From Haberlea rhodopensis (taxonomy: Eukaryota; Streptophyta; Magnoliopsida; Lamiales; Gesneriaceae): a DNA stretch of 64,000 nucleotides. The position numbers and the translations under genes were made by a program. The stretch's first letter is position 1. The number at the start of each line of letters is the position of its first letter. Below are positions 1-10,813 of this stretch, piece after piece. The notes under the pieces are model-generated. The model searched no databases. It was not told the DNA's origin and saw only the letters and a program-made list of their open reading frames with translations. Location: positions 4,626,424-4,690,423 of the forward strand of contig CAJQUN010000032.1 in NCBI GenBank assembly GCA_907163345.1, written 5' to 3'.

Positions 1-115
1 GTTTGAGGACTATCCTCAAGTTTCTATGCCAGTCTAGGAAATTCGTCCCATTTAATTTGTCCTTCTCAAGGACCGATCGCAGTGATAAAGTGCTAGTAAC
101 GTTGTTAGTTGCCAT
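1..115 (-). pseudogene. gag N-terminus of Angela-like copia, copy 1 (cut by window edge)
   Basis: The ATG is at 113-115 on the minus strand and the reading frame runs off the left edge of the window. The first 38 codons match the start of the copy-2 gag (start at 62394, protein beginning MATNNVTS). Nothing in this short piece is broken, but the state of the remaining gene cannot be seen. Confidence 0.8.
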
Positions 116-1852
116 GGATATCTACAATATAAATATGCAAAATAAGTTTATGATTTAAATCATTTAACATGGTCTTATATTAAATGATACTCCCACTATT
201 TTGTTTAAAAAAATATCAACCCTCAAAACCTTTAGTGGGCCAAGATCCATATTTCACTTAATCTTGAGTTAGCTTTGGCTAATCGCCCAAGACTCGGTTA
301 TTTAGGTAGACAACACTTTGTCAATTATATCACATATAATTCTTGGATAGTTGGACGAACAACACTTTGTTCAATTCATCAAATGAATTATAATCCAACC
401 CATGCCTCTAGGTTCCCAATCCTATTGAGATAACCTAGTTAAGTCGTACCCAATTAAAGTATAACGGATATCACTTTTATCCTTTCGCGCCTTACTAAGA
501 TTGCCACGGTGCTTTGCTTTGGAAAACCCACACATGTACAATCGAAGTTATTGACGAGTACTTTTATTTTGGAAGGCATCTAAAACTTAATATTTTAGAG
601 GGATTTATTGATCTCATGATTAATTTGATAATTTAAAATATGTCCACTACATATAGTTGTATACATATCTACATATATGTGTAATACTATTATCAAACTA
701 AAACATAAGATAAATCATGCATCAACATACATAATTAAATGTGACATGGTTATAGCCCCTACTAATGATTTTCTCAAGCCAATGAGAAAATCCTATGAGT
801 CAACCTAAGGTAACTTCACAAGCACCTTCCTTTGGCTCCAATTTGTGAATGGCCTCCTCATCCCGGCACGATGCTCCATCTTCATTGATCATCATCAATA
901 AAATAAACTACACTATTTACAAGATATAGAATTCCTCGATTCACATTCGAGGGGAACATAGGGGAGGGATTACATTTAGAATGAAATAGAGAAGGCACGA
1001 CACGCAGGTCGTATTATACATTACAAACATCCACAAATCCTATCTAATAGGTCAAAGGGCTATAACCACGCACCATGCTCAAACAACACATAAAGCATGC
1101 ATTAACATTTAATTAATTAAATTCTAAACATTTTAAATTTAATTATAATTAAAACTGTAAAATAATTTTTGAAAAATTATCGTACGCTCGGGACATCACA
1201 TGCCACGAACTTAATGCGACTTAGCTACGAACCACCATGGTTCGAACCAACCATACACCACGGCTGGACCAATTATGGGCCTAGGGTTCGAAACCCTAGC
1301 CCACGACATGGTCCAAGCCGATGGCTTGGGTGCGGCGCCGCTAGGGTTCCAAACCCTAGCCGCCTTGCACCATGTTGGTTTTTCATCGAGCCAACTTGCT
1401 CGAAACACCAAAATCCATGAGCCACAAGCCACGGTCCAACCATGGACGGTCCATGACGGTGACGGCTTAACCATCTCGAGCCAAGGGTTCGAAAAACCCT
1501 AGCCCAAGCGGCGGCCGAGTGGCTTATGTGACTAGGGTTCAAAACCCTAGCCTTTTGGAAGCGGCGGCGCGGCCCCATGCATGAGCCAAGGGTCCGAACC
1601 CTAGCTCACTAGCGGCAGCCCGAGGGTCAAGTCATGAAGTGGTCGAACCACCTTGAGCCAACACCTCGATTTTACGCTTTCGTGTATCGTATACAATTAT
1701 TCGCCAATTATATCAAATACAATTTTACGATGAATTTCACAAACTCGATATTAACATATCATATATGTTTATACAGTTTTAATAGCATGCAATATAATTC
1801 TAATATGATTAAACTATTTAACCACATAAATCCGATATGAGCCTTGTACACG
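116..1852 (-). other. Untranslated leader between primer-binding site and gag, copy 1
   Basis: About 1.7 kb separates the primer-binding site from the gag start, which is long for a copia element. The stretch matches 62395-64000 in copy 2. No credible coding frame is present. The short frames around 1169-1580 come from a GC-rich palindromic array described separately. The rest is AT-rich and I see no other structure in it. Confidence 0.75.
1181..1625. repeat. Array of CTAGGGTT-type inverted repeats in the copia leader
   Basis: At least five units of the form CTAGGGTT-(C/A)GAA-ACCCTAG occur here, near 1270, 1340, 1482, 1530 and 1585. They are embedded in GC-rich DNA that stands out from the AT-rich surroundings. 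Each unit is a near-perfect inverted repeat. Several contain GGTTCGAAACC, which fits the tRNA internal-promoter B box GGTTCGANNCC, and AACCCTAG, which resembles a plant telo-box. The same array recurs in copy 2 at about 63545-63870. Confidence 0.8.
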
Positions 1853-1864
1853 GCTCTGATACCA
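1853..1864 (-). promoter_or_regulatory. Primer-binding site, initiator tRNA-Met type (Angela-like copy 1)
   Basis: The minus strand reads TGGTATCAGAGC, complementary to the 3' end of initiator tRNA-Met. It lies one base inside the LTR edge, which marks 1866-3365 as the 5' LTR of a minus-strand element. Confidence 0.9.
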
Positions 1865-1865
1865 C

Positions 1866-3365
1866 TGTAAGTAATCAATGAGCATACAACGCAGCGGAAT
1901 AAAATTTTATTGATTACTAACCAGCAGATCTATACATAGGATTCATATCGGATAAAGGTATTACAAGTGTCTTACCCTTGTAGCGTGTTTGAAGCAGAAT
2001 CCACGGAGCAGCACCACGTCCTACGCCATCTCCGAGTCACTAGCAAAACTCAATGAGTTTTGCCTCAACGGTATCCACACGATCAAATCGGGTGAAGGGA
2101 TAGTTTAATAACAAGTTGCTAGACCAGTTATTAAACCAATACACGAAGCACACTCTGATTCCCAATCGAATGATGGCACAATACCACCAAGAACCACACG
2201 GCTATGATGGAGGCCGAGAGTTCGAGATGGTGCGGCCGAGAGCTCCAAAGAATTTTAGGTTTAATGATATAAAATTGTGTCTTACAATTCATAACCTTGT
2301 ATTTATATTAAAAGGCTTTTAATTAAGGTTCAAGACTTTCTTAAAGTCTTATGGGCCCAAACCCATGATTTAATTAAAACCTTTTAATCACTTAATTAAG
2401 ACTCTTCTTAATTAATTAATTCATCCAATGAATTTAATTTCCCTTCTCGATTTAATCTTTTGTGCGACCCGATAGGATCTTGTAATGTTGGCAGTGACAC
2501 AAAATCTCATTTTATGTCGCAAGCATTGAGCGGTATCTAGCAACACATCAATGCTACCCAAATTACAAGAATGTCAATGACTCGACATAACCTTTAGAAC
2601 TTGTGATAATATTAATCATGTAACTTAATCCCTTTGTCCTTTGTGTTTAGATTGAACACGAGTCATGGAATAGTCATACTCGTATATCCAATCTTTATTT
2701 CTTGATCCCCAAGTAGAACTAGAATAAACGAATAAGCTCGATATCTCATATCGACTCATTCGAGCATGGCCATGCATTTTAGTTCTCACTTGATCAAGGG
2801 CCTAACACATCTCATGTTATATAGGAGGGACAAATCCTATCTCGATCAGTCAACATCCCTCTACATAATTTGTAGTGTATCCAACAGTCGCCTTTATAGT
2901 ATACCCTGTTACGGGTAACGTTTGACGATATCAAGATACATAACTCCTTATGTTGAGATCTCTGATTATCACAAGTCGTAAGGATTACATACATTATTAT
3001 CACTATGAGAATTGCATATGACGATCATATAACTATCCATGTTGCATTCTCATGGTGGGTCTGTCCAGTACATCGTTCTCTAACATGTACACATATGTTG
3101 ATTTGATATCTCATATCAATGAACAATTCATCGATCAACACATACTAGTCTCTACGTATTATCATTATCCCTTTCATGATAATACTTGACTAGGGACATC
3201 TTTAAGAATAATACAATATTATTCTAAGGACATTAACATATATATTAATTCACATTGCACAGTTAAAAGAATAATATATAATAATGAATTGCCATTCATA
3301 AAATCATATTACATTGTATGTCATAAACAATCATCTAATGATGTGTCTTAGGGCATATCCCAACA
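1866..3365 (-). repeat. 5' LTR of Angela-like copia copy 1 (1500 bp)
   Basis: The LTR has TG...CA ends on either strand. Its left end abuts the primer-binding site and its right end (..CCCAACA) is shared with the LTR at 56924-58416. Within it, 2299-2310 reads TAATATAAATAC on the minus strand, a plausible TATA box that is not conserved in the copy-2 LTR. The two LTRs differ by scattered substitutions and small indels, as expected for separate insertions of one family. Confidence 0.88.
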
Positions 3366-3631
3366 CACCCCACCCCCCAACCCATGCTGATGACACAGCA
3401 TAAGCTGGCCATACACCCCACTTGGCACAATGATTCATCCCTTCTCCTCCACTCCAAATCTCGCCATTTCTCTCCCAAATTATCTCCAGCACCTGCTAAG
3501 CAAGATTGAGAGGAGCCCTTCCATTTTCATTGCTTGGAAGCCTTTCAAAAATCGGAGCAAAGTAGGATCCATCACAGGTACCAGCACAATCGAGGAGATA
3601 AAGTTGGTTGACTCCTCTATCTTTTTGAAAG

Positions 3632-4284
3632 GTATGTAAGCGATGTACGGGCATCCCAAAGGTAACATGTATTAAATGTTCATTAATTGACATATGACAA
3701 GATGCAAAGTGGTGCATTATGTGTTATGATACATGTTATTATGCATTGTTGTTGCATATGTATGTTGTGGAATAAAGAGTGTGTATTCCACGAGTCAGGG
3801 TTATCGTAGTGATGATTTTTAATGCTTACGCTTATACCGCTAAAAATGTGGAGCAAGGCTTGCACATGGAGGCGGGGTATACCATACTAAGCGGGGAAGA
3901 AGGTACCGCTAGTATGAAGAGCGGGGAAGAAGGTACCGCTAACGGGTAAGAAGGTACCGCTTGTTATGAAACAATGAAGCGGGGAAGATGGTACCGCTCA
4001 TTATGAAGTTAAGAAGTAAGAAGCATTATAAGACACTGATGATAAACTGACTAAGAAAGAAGTAAAGATTTAAGAAGTGAAGTAATGTCATGACATTCAT
4101 ATAAGCCATAACATCATACATTGAATTGATTTTGAGTTATGGTACAGGGATGACCAATGGGCGTCTCAAATGCATTGGAAATACAGGAAGTATTTCATAT
4201 CTATGATTATGCATTATGCTTTACATTCATGTTATGTTGAATATGAATTATGAAGTGCTCATGCATTGGGGGTTGTCTTTGTAG
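3632..4284 (+). other. Predicted intron inside the Tekay-1 5' LTR
   Basis: A strong plant donor (AAAG|GTATGTAAG) and acceptor (TTGTCTTTGTAG|GT) bound 653 bp within the LTR. The 3' LTR has the same pair at 9917-10569 with the same length. Related LTRs at 36032, 18872, 32822 and 42362 have donor and acceptor in the same relative places. Splicing is inferred from sequence only. Confidence 0.5.
3890..3998 (+). repeat. Hairpin-unit array in Tekay-1 5' LTR
   Basis: Four units of AGCGG-N11-CCGCT, each containing GGTACC, are separated by 0-20 bp. The third is mutated in its left arm. Each unit can form a 5-bp stem with an 11-nt loop. The array lies inside the predicted LTR intron. Confidence 0.85.
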
Positions 4285-4576
4285 GTGCTTTTGATGATGA
4301 GAACCAGGGTCGGGGTTGAAACGCTGAGCTGTAAGGAGTGCTACAGGATTGGCTGTATAGAGAGTCACTTTTATATAGTTTCTACAAGCGGTAGAGTAAA
4401 GCTATATTGTAGTACCTTTTGTTAGGAATGTGTATAATTCCTTTTTGAACTTTTGGTACTGTAATCTTTTAAGCTCAGGTAGTCAACACGGCCTAATACT
4501 CTGATATATATATATATGTTTAGTTCTCTTAAGCGCACCTTAATATCTTATTTAGATAACGGGGTCTCACATTTAG

Positions 4577-4588
4577 TGGTATCAGAGC
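4577..4588 (+). promoter_or_regulatory. Primer-binding site, initiator tRNA-Met type (Tekay-1)
   Basis: TGGTATCAGAGC followed by AGTGG lies five bases after the LTR end and is complementary to the 3' end of initiator tRNA-Met. It defines the plus orientation of Tekay-1. Confidence 0.92.
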
Positions 4589-4791
4589 AGTGGTTGGATA
4601 ACCAGAGAAGAGTGAAGGGTAGCCTTTAGAAACAAGTTGGCTAGGTATTCATTGTTGGGCATGTTATGCATGTGGTGCATATTTTGTATAAGTTGTTATA
4701 CTAACATGCTTTTGAATATGATACTCTTGTTATCTAACGGCTTATATTATGAACTGCTTTTGGGTATTGTTGTTAACTCTTGTGTTGCAGC

Positions 4792-5890
4792 ATGGAGGCT
4801 ATTAACCCGGAGAACCTCAATGAAGAGGTAGGGGATATGGGCAGTATGAATGCCAGTATTGCTCAGCCGAATCCTTTACCGCCACCTATTGTGGCCGTGG
4901 AGCCCAGTGCACAGATGTTATTACCATGGGAGCTCAGTTTGACACAGTTTTTGAACTTCCATCCACCTATATTTGAGGGGATTGAGTCTGGTGAAGCAGC
5001 CGAAGAGTGGCTGGAGAGGATAGAGCAGATACTTGTGACTGCGCCCTGTGCACGTACTGCATGGCTGAGGTTGGCTGAGTTTCAGATGGCAAAGAAGCCT
5101 TCTATGTGGTGGAAGACCACTGTGATGGAGCTGAGAGCTCAAGGTGTGGCAGTTGACTGGACTGTATTCAGGACTTGGTTCCTTAACCGGTATTTTTCTG
5201 CAGCTGCCAGACAATTAAAGGAAGATGAGTTCAATAATTTGAAGCAGGGCAGCCTGTCAGTGTCAGACTATGCTATGCAGTATTCCTCACTGCTGAGTAT
5301 GTACCTCATATCGCTGTGAGCAGTCACGCCAAGATGAGAAATTTTCTGAAGGGACTGAGGCCAGAGCTATTTGATCGGGTTGTCTCCAACAACCCCAGCT
5401 CTTTTGATGACGCCTTGACTAGGGCAGAGTTGGCAAAGATTGCAGTGGGCCTGTACAAGGAAGTTGTACCCCCTTTCCTACCACCACAGAGGCCTGTTGT
5501 TGATAGCCTGAGGCCGCGAGGGGACCAATTCAAGCCTCGTGGGGCCTCATCATCTACTAGATTTGGTGGGAAGAAGTCTCAAGGTCAGAAGCAAAGCAAT
5601 CGGGGACCAACACAAGGGAATAAGACAGGAGGGAACAGGTATGACCACTGTGGAGGATTTCATTTGTCGCGTGGCTGCCGAGGCTGTTATGTTTGTGGCA
5701 AGGTGGGCCACCTGGCTAGGACTTGCCCCAATCGGGCAGGTCAGGCAGACACTGGGCTGAATAGGCCAAGATTTGACGCAGGAAGAACACCACAGAGACA
5801 ACATTTTGCACCACGACAACAGGGAAGTCAGGCGGCGGGACAGCCGCAGGGTCAGGTGTATGCATTGACGCGGGAGCAGGCTGAGGCACT
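4792..5890 (+). pseudogene. Tekay-1 gag (frameshifted)
   Basis: This is the capsid/nucleocapsid precursor of the retrotransposon. The ATG at 4792 is chosen because the same start (..AGCATGG) is conserved in both Tekay-B gag copies. A Ty3-type capsid domain occupies 4930-5460 (motifs EEWLERIEQI, WFLNRYF, LKEDEFNNLKQG). A one-base deletion near 5297 shifts the frame within the capsid. The nucleocapsid has CYVCGKVGHLARTC at about 5687, an intact CCHC knuckle. The knuckle before it has lost its first Cys (YDHC). A second shift near 5885 separates gag from pol. The Tekay-B gag B reads through both places. Confidence 0.85.
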
Positions 5891-8800
5891 CGGAGGAGGT
5901 CATTGCTGGTACGTGTCATTTATTTACGTACCCTGCATTTTTATTGATAGATACAGGCGCTTCCCATTCTTTTGTGTCTGCTGCTTTTGTGGAGAGACAC
6001 CGCTTGTGCTCGTCTATGTTACCCACGCCTCTCATGGTCTCGACACCCACGGGAAAGTATGTGACTGCAGACCGACTGTTATCTGATTGCCTCATTTATT
6101 TTGAGGGCAATGATCTGAGGGCCGATCTGATTCAGTTAGAGATGGCAGATTTTAACAGCATTATCGGCATTGATGTGTTGAGCAGATACCGAGCTGTGGT
6201 AGATTGCCGACAGAGGATGGTACGTTTTCTGTCTGATCAGGGGTTCCAGTGGACCTTTTATGGGGACGGCTCTCATCCAAAGATTCCAGTGATCTCAGCG
6301 GTTAAGATGTCGCGGTTTTTGGAACGCGGCCACACGGGCTACCTTAGTTATGCTGTGGATGCATCAGAAGAGAAGGAAGTGAGAGCCGAGGACATTCCGG
6401 TCATGGCGGAGTTCATTGATGTATTCCCGGATGAGATTCCAGGGTTTCCGCCGATCAGAGATGTGGAGTTTGCCATTTCTCGTGCCCCATACAGGATGGC
6501 ACCGGCAGAGCTGAGAGAGCTGAAAGTGCAGTTACAGGAGCTCCTCGACAAGGGATACATTTGTCCTAGTGTATCGCCTTGGGGTGCGCCAGTTTTGTTC
6601 GTAAAGAAGAAGGATGATTCAATGCGTCTGTGCATTGACTACAGGCAACTGAACAAGGCCACAATGAAGAACAGGTATCCACTTCCGAGGATTGATGATC
6701 TGTTCGATCAGCTTCAGGGTACAGAGGTTTACTCAAAGATAGATTTGAGGTCAGGCTATCACCAGGTGCGGGTTAGAGCTGATGATGTCCAGAAGACAGC
6801 TTTTAGAACTCGGTATGGACACTATGAGTTCTTGGTGATGCCTTTCGGTGTGACAAATTCACCTGCAGTTTTTATGAGTTTGATGAACAGAGTATTTCAA
6901 GAGTACCTCGATCAGTTCGTGATCGTGTTCATTGATGACATCCTTGTCTACTCAAGGAGTGAGGAGGAACATGCCGATCATTTGAGGACAGTACTACAGA
7001 TTCTCAGAGATCACCGGTTGTACGCCAAACTCAGCAAGTGTGAGTTTTGGCTGAGCAGTGTATCATTCTTGGGCCACATTATCTCTCGAGAGGGGATATC
7101 AGTAGATCCCAGGAAGATTGAGGTGGTTATTGATTGGTCCGCCCCTACTTCAGTCAGTGAGATTCGAAGTTTTCTTGATTTGGCTGGCTATTATCGACGT
7201 TTCATCGAGGGTTTCTCAAAGATCGCCAAGCCACTTACACAGCTGACTCAGAAGGGAGTCCCATTTTGTTGGTCAGAGGCTTGCGAGCAGAGTTTCCGGG
7301 AATTAAAGCGCAGACTGACTACTGCACCAGATTTGGTGATTCCCAGGGAGAACAAAGGATTTGTTCTTTATACTGACGCATCACTACAGGGCCTAGGATG
7401 CGTACTGATGCAGGACATACATGTAGTGGCTTATGCTTTGAGACAGTTGAAGCCACACGAGACGAGGTATCCAGTCCATGATCTGGAGCTAGCAGCTATA
7501 GTGTTCGCCTTGAAGATATGGCGACACTACTTATATGGTACCTCATTTACCATCTTCACTGATCACAAGAGCCTGAAGTTCTTGTTTACACAGGCTGAGC
7601 TGAATATGAGGCAGAGGAGATGGATGGACCTGTTGAAGGACTATGACTGTGAAATTGAATACCATCCGTGAAAAGCAAACTTGACAGCCGATGCTTTGAG
7701 TCGGAAAGTGAGGAGCACGACAGAGGATGTCATGTATGTATCAGCTATGATGGGCTCCTACTGTCAGTTGGGGTTTCATTACGATGTGTATTCTTTCCCG
7801 GTACAGGTGTTGACCTTACTAGCTGAGCCGATCGTTTATGAACACATCCGGAAGGCTCAGGGGACCGACGTAGAGGTTCAGAGATGGATGTCAGTAGTTC
7901 ATTTAGGTCAGCCATCGAGATCAGAGTGGCTGAGGACGGTTCTCTGAGGCTTGGCGACAGATGGGTGGTTCCAGATACACCCGAGTTGCTGCAGGGTATA
8001 TTACAGCGAGCTCATTGCAGCAGGATGAGTATCCACCCGGGCGGGAAGAAGATGTATAAGGATTTATGCAGCCAATTCTGGTGGAGGCGAATGAAACAGG
8101 ATGTTACCTCATTCATCAAGCGCTGTTTAATTTGTCAGCAGGTGAAGGCTGAGAGGCAGAGGCCTGGTGGTGAGCTAAGGAGTTTGGAGATACCCGAGTG
8201 GAAGTGGCAGCACGTGTCTATGGATTTCGTGACCCACTTACCGAGGACTGTTTCGGGTTTTGATGCCATATGGGTGGTCGTCGACAGATTGACTAAGAGT
8301 GCTCATTTCATTCCCTACTGTATGACCTTCACATACCTAAGGATGGCTCAGTTATATATCAGAGATGTGGTGAGACTGCACGGGATCCCTGTTTCGATTG
8401 TGTCTGATCGAGATCCGCAGTTTACATCTCACTTCTGGGAAGGTCTTAAGTCAGCTCTAGGTACAGAGTTGAGGTTGAGCACAGCCTATCATCCCCAGAC
8501 GGACGGACAGACCGAGCGTACGATACAGATGCTCGAAAATATGTTGAGGGCTTGTGTGCTGGAGTTTGACACTTCTTGGCAGGACTCAGTAGCCTTGGTG
8601 GAATTTTCTTATAATAACAGTTACCAGGCTAGCATACAGATGGCTCCATTTGAAGCCCTATATGGCAGGCGTTGCAGGTCGCCTTTGTGTTGGGATGACG
8701 TGGACCGTAAATCGGTCGGAGGACCAGAGTTGGTCCAGGATATGGAAGAAAAGGTAAAGGTTATCAAGAGAAAGATGAAGGCAGCTCAGGACAGACAGGT

Positions 8801-9266
8801 AGCGTATGCCAATCAGCGGCGAAGACCATTGGAGTTTCAGTTGGGCGACAGAGTCTTTCTGAAGATTTCACCTTTCAGTGGTCTAGTATGGTTTGGGATG
8901 CGGGGAAAGTTATCCCCAAGATATGTAGGGCCGTATGAGATCTTGCAGCGTGTTGGTACTCTGGCGTACCGTTTGGCTTTACCGCCCTCTCTGTCTGGTA
9001 TACACGATGTATTCCATGTGTCTATGCTGAGGAAGTACGAGCCAGATCCTTCGCATGTGTTGCAGCCTTCAGAGGTGTAGTTTGAGTCCGATGTTTCCTA
9101 TGTGGAGCGGCCTATCAGGATTTTGGATAGGGCAGATCGCAGACTGAGAAACAAAGTTATTCCTATGGTCAAAGTTCAGTGGGATCGTAGGGGTGTCGAG
9201 GAGGCCACGTGGGAGACAGAGCGACACATGGTGCAGCACTATCCAGAACTGTTTTCTGGTATGTGA
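5891..9266 (+). pseudogene. Tekay-1 pol: protease-RT-RNaseH-integrase-chromodomain (broken)
   Basis: Domains in order: aspartic protease with DTGAS near 5952; RT from about 6490, with FIDDILVYS near 6932 as the catalytic box; RNase H with YTDASLQGLG near 7370; integrase with an HHCC finger near 8010-8135, D in SMDFVTHLP near 8220, D in SDRDPQF near 8405 and E in DGQTERT near 8510; then a GPY/F-type module (YVGPYEIL). A TGA at 7669-7671 interrupts after RNase H, a frameshift lies near 7915, and a TAG at 9078-9080 cuts off the chromodomain-like tail (9105-9266, EATWETERHM..YPELF). The longest open stretch is 575 codons. The copy is inactive as it stands. Confidence 0.88.
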
Positions 9267-9321
9267 TTTATGTTTTGTTTTATATTGGGTAAGTGCATGC
9301 TGATTTCGAGGACGAAATCTT

Positions 9322-9336
9322 ATAAGTAGGGAGTAT
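9322..9336 (+). promoter_or_regulatory. Polypurine tract of Tekay-1
   Basis: The purine-rich AAGTAGGGAG lies immediately before the TGTGATATCC start of the 3' LTR, the expected position for plus-strand priming. Tekay-B has the near-identical AAGTAGGGGAG in the same place. Confidence 0.8.
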
Positions 9337-9916
9337 TGTGATATCCTCGAAATGATTATGTGATTTTAATCATTAATTAAATTATGATGATTTTGGTGTT
9401 AATTCATGGGATTGAATTAATATTATTGAGGAGATGCATATCAGGGTGCATGTGTTATATGTTGGGATTTTGGGGTTGTGGCATGATTATTTGGGGTGTG
9501 TGTTATTTGTTTTGGTGAAGCATGTTTAAATGGGAATTGAAGTATTTTATTGAGAAAATACTATAAATATCATGTGAAGATATTTTAATACATCGTGCTA
9601 AATACCGGAACCAAAACATAACACATCATACCACCCAACACCCAACCACCCCCCCCCCCCCCCAACCCATGCTGATGACACAGCATAAGCTGGCCATACC
9701 CCCCACTTGGCACAATGATTCATCCCTTCTCCTCCACTCCAAATCTCGCCATTTCTCTCCCAAATTATCTTCAGCACCTGCTAAGCAAGATTGAGAGGAG
9801 CCCTTCCATTTTCATTGCTTGGAAGCCTTTCAAAAATCGGAGCAAAGTAGGAACCATCACAGGTACCAGCACAGTCGAGGAGATAAAGTCAGTTGACTCC
9901 TCTATCTTTTTGAAAG

Positions 9917-10569
9917 GTACGTAAGCAACGTACGGGCATCCCAACGGTAACATGTATTAAATGTTCATTAATTGACATATGACAAGATGCAAAGTGGTGC
10001 ATTATGTGTTATGATACATGTTATTATGCATTGTTGTTGCATATGTATGTTGTGGAATAAAGAATGTGTATTCCACGAGTCAGGGTTATCGTAGTGATGA
10101 TTTTTAATGCTTACGCTTATACCGCTAAAAATGTGGAGCAAGGTTTGCACAGGGAGGCGGGGTATACCATACTAAGCGGGGAAGAAGGTACCGCTAGTAT
10201 GAAGAGCGGGGAAGATGGTACCGCTAGCGGGGAAGAAGGTACCGCTTGTTATGAAATAATGAAGCGGGGAAGATGGTACCGCTCATTATGAAGTTAAGAA
10301 GTAAGAAGCATTATAATACGCTGATGATAAACTGACTAAGAAAGAAGTAAAGATTTAAGAAGTGAAGTAATGTCATGACATTCATATAAGCCATAACATC
10401 ATACATTGAATTGATTTTGAGTTATGGTACAGGGACGACCAATGGGCGTTTTAAATGCATTGAAAATACAGGAAGTATTTCATATCTATGATTATGCATT
10501 ATGCTTTACATTCATGTTATGTTGAATATGAATTATGATGTGCTCATGCGTTGGGGGTTGTCTTTGTAG
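9917..10569 (+). other. Predicted intron inside the Tekay-1 3' LTR
   Basis: Donor AAAG|GTACGTAAG and acceptor TTTGTAG|GT match the 5' LTR pair in position and length (653 bp). Inference from splice-site sequence only. Confidence 0.45.
10175..10283 (+). repeat. Hairpin-unit array in Tekay-1 3' LTR
   Basis: Four units of AGCGG-N11-CCGCT, all with both arms intact here, match the array at 3890-3998. Confidence 0.85.
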
Positions 10570-10813
10570 GTGCTTTTGATGATGAGAACCAGGATTGGCT
10601 GTATAGAGAGTCACTTTTATATAGTTTCTACAAGCGGTAGAGTAAAGCTATATTGTAGTACCTTTTGTTAGGAATGTGTATAATTCCTTTTTGAACTTTT
10701 GGTACTGTAATCTCTTAAGCTCAGGTAGTCAACACGGCCTAATACTCTTATATATATATGTTTAGTTCTCTTAATTGCACCTTAATATTTTATTTGGATA
10801 ACGGGGTCTCACA

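Larger units (their letters stand above)
1..3365 (-). mobile_element. Angela-like copia element, copy 1, 5' part only
   Basis: This is the 5' end of a Ty1/copia element read on the minus strand: 5' LTR (1866-3365), primer-binding site, a leader of about 1.7 kb and the first codons of gag. The rest lies left of the window. It matches the second copy at 56924-64000 almost base for base, with scattered substitutions and indels. Its right edge abuts the C-rich part of the Tekay-1 5' LTR at 3366, so it inserted into that LTR. The left target duplication is outside the window. The Angela/TAR assignment comes from the pol of copy 2. Confidence 0.85.
3366..4571 (+). repeat. Tekay-1 5' LTR, truncated at left by copia insertion
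   Basis: The sequence matches 9640-10813 of the 3' LTR with few differences. It ends TCTCACA at 4571, just before the primer-binding site. The equivalent of the first ~300 bp of the 3' LTR is missing and should lie to the left of Angela-like copy 1, outside the window. The break point falls in a C-rich run. Confidence 0.88.
3366..10813 (+). mobile_element. Tekay-1: Ty3/gypsy chromovirus, 5' LTR interrupted
   Basis: The element reads 5' LTR (3366-4571, first ~300 bp displaced by the Angela-like insertion), primer-binding site, gag, protease, RT, RNase H, integrase, chromodomain-like tail, polypurine tract and 3' LTR (9337-10813). Domain order and the C-terminal chromodomain place it in the Tekay/Del chromovirus lineage. 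It sits inside Tat coding sequence: Tat-type RT sequence follows immediately after 10813. The right flank begins ACATT; its partner on the left is outside the window. Frameshifts and stops make it non-autonomous now. Confidence 0.88.
9337..10813 (+). repeat. Tekay-1 3' LTR (1477 bp)
   Basis: It starts TGTGATATCC and ends TCTCACA. A TATA-like CTATAAATAT occurs at 9561-9570. The predicted intron (9917-10569) and hairpin array (10175-10283) recur here. Compared with the 5' LTR it lacks about 45 bp after 10590, a deletion bounded by a CAGG direct repeat, and it has a longer C-run near 9650. The two LTRs are otherwise very similar. Confidence 0.9.

Noticed and set aside
1270..1295. tRNA gene suggested by the GGTTCGAAACC B-box match
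   Set aside because: No A box, cloverleaf or anticodon arm can be drawn around it.
1270..1600. AACCCTAG repeats as interstitial telomere sequence
   Set aside because: The plant telomere unit is TTTAGGG in tandem. Here the motif is in spaced inverted repeats with other sequence between, so it is not a telomere array.
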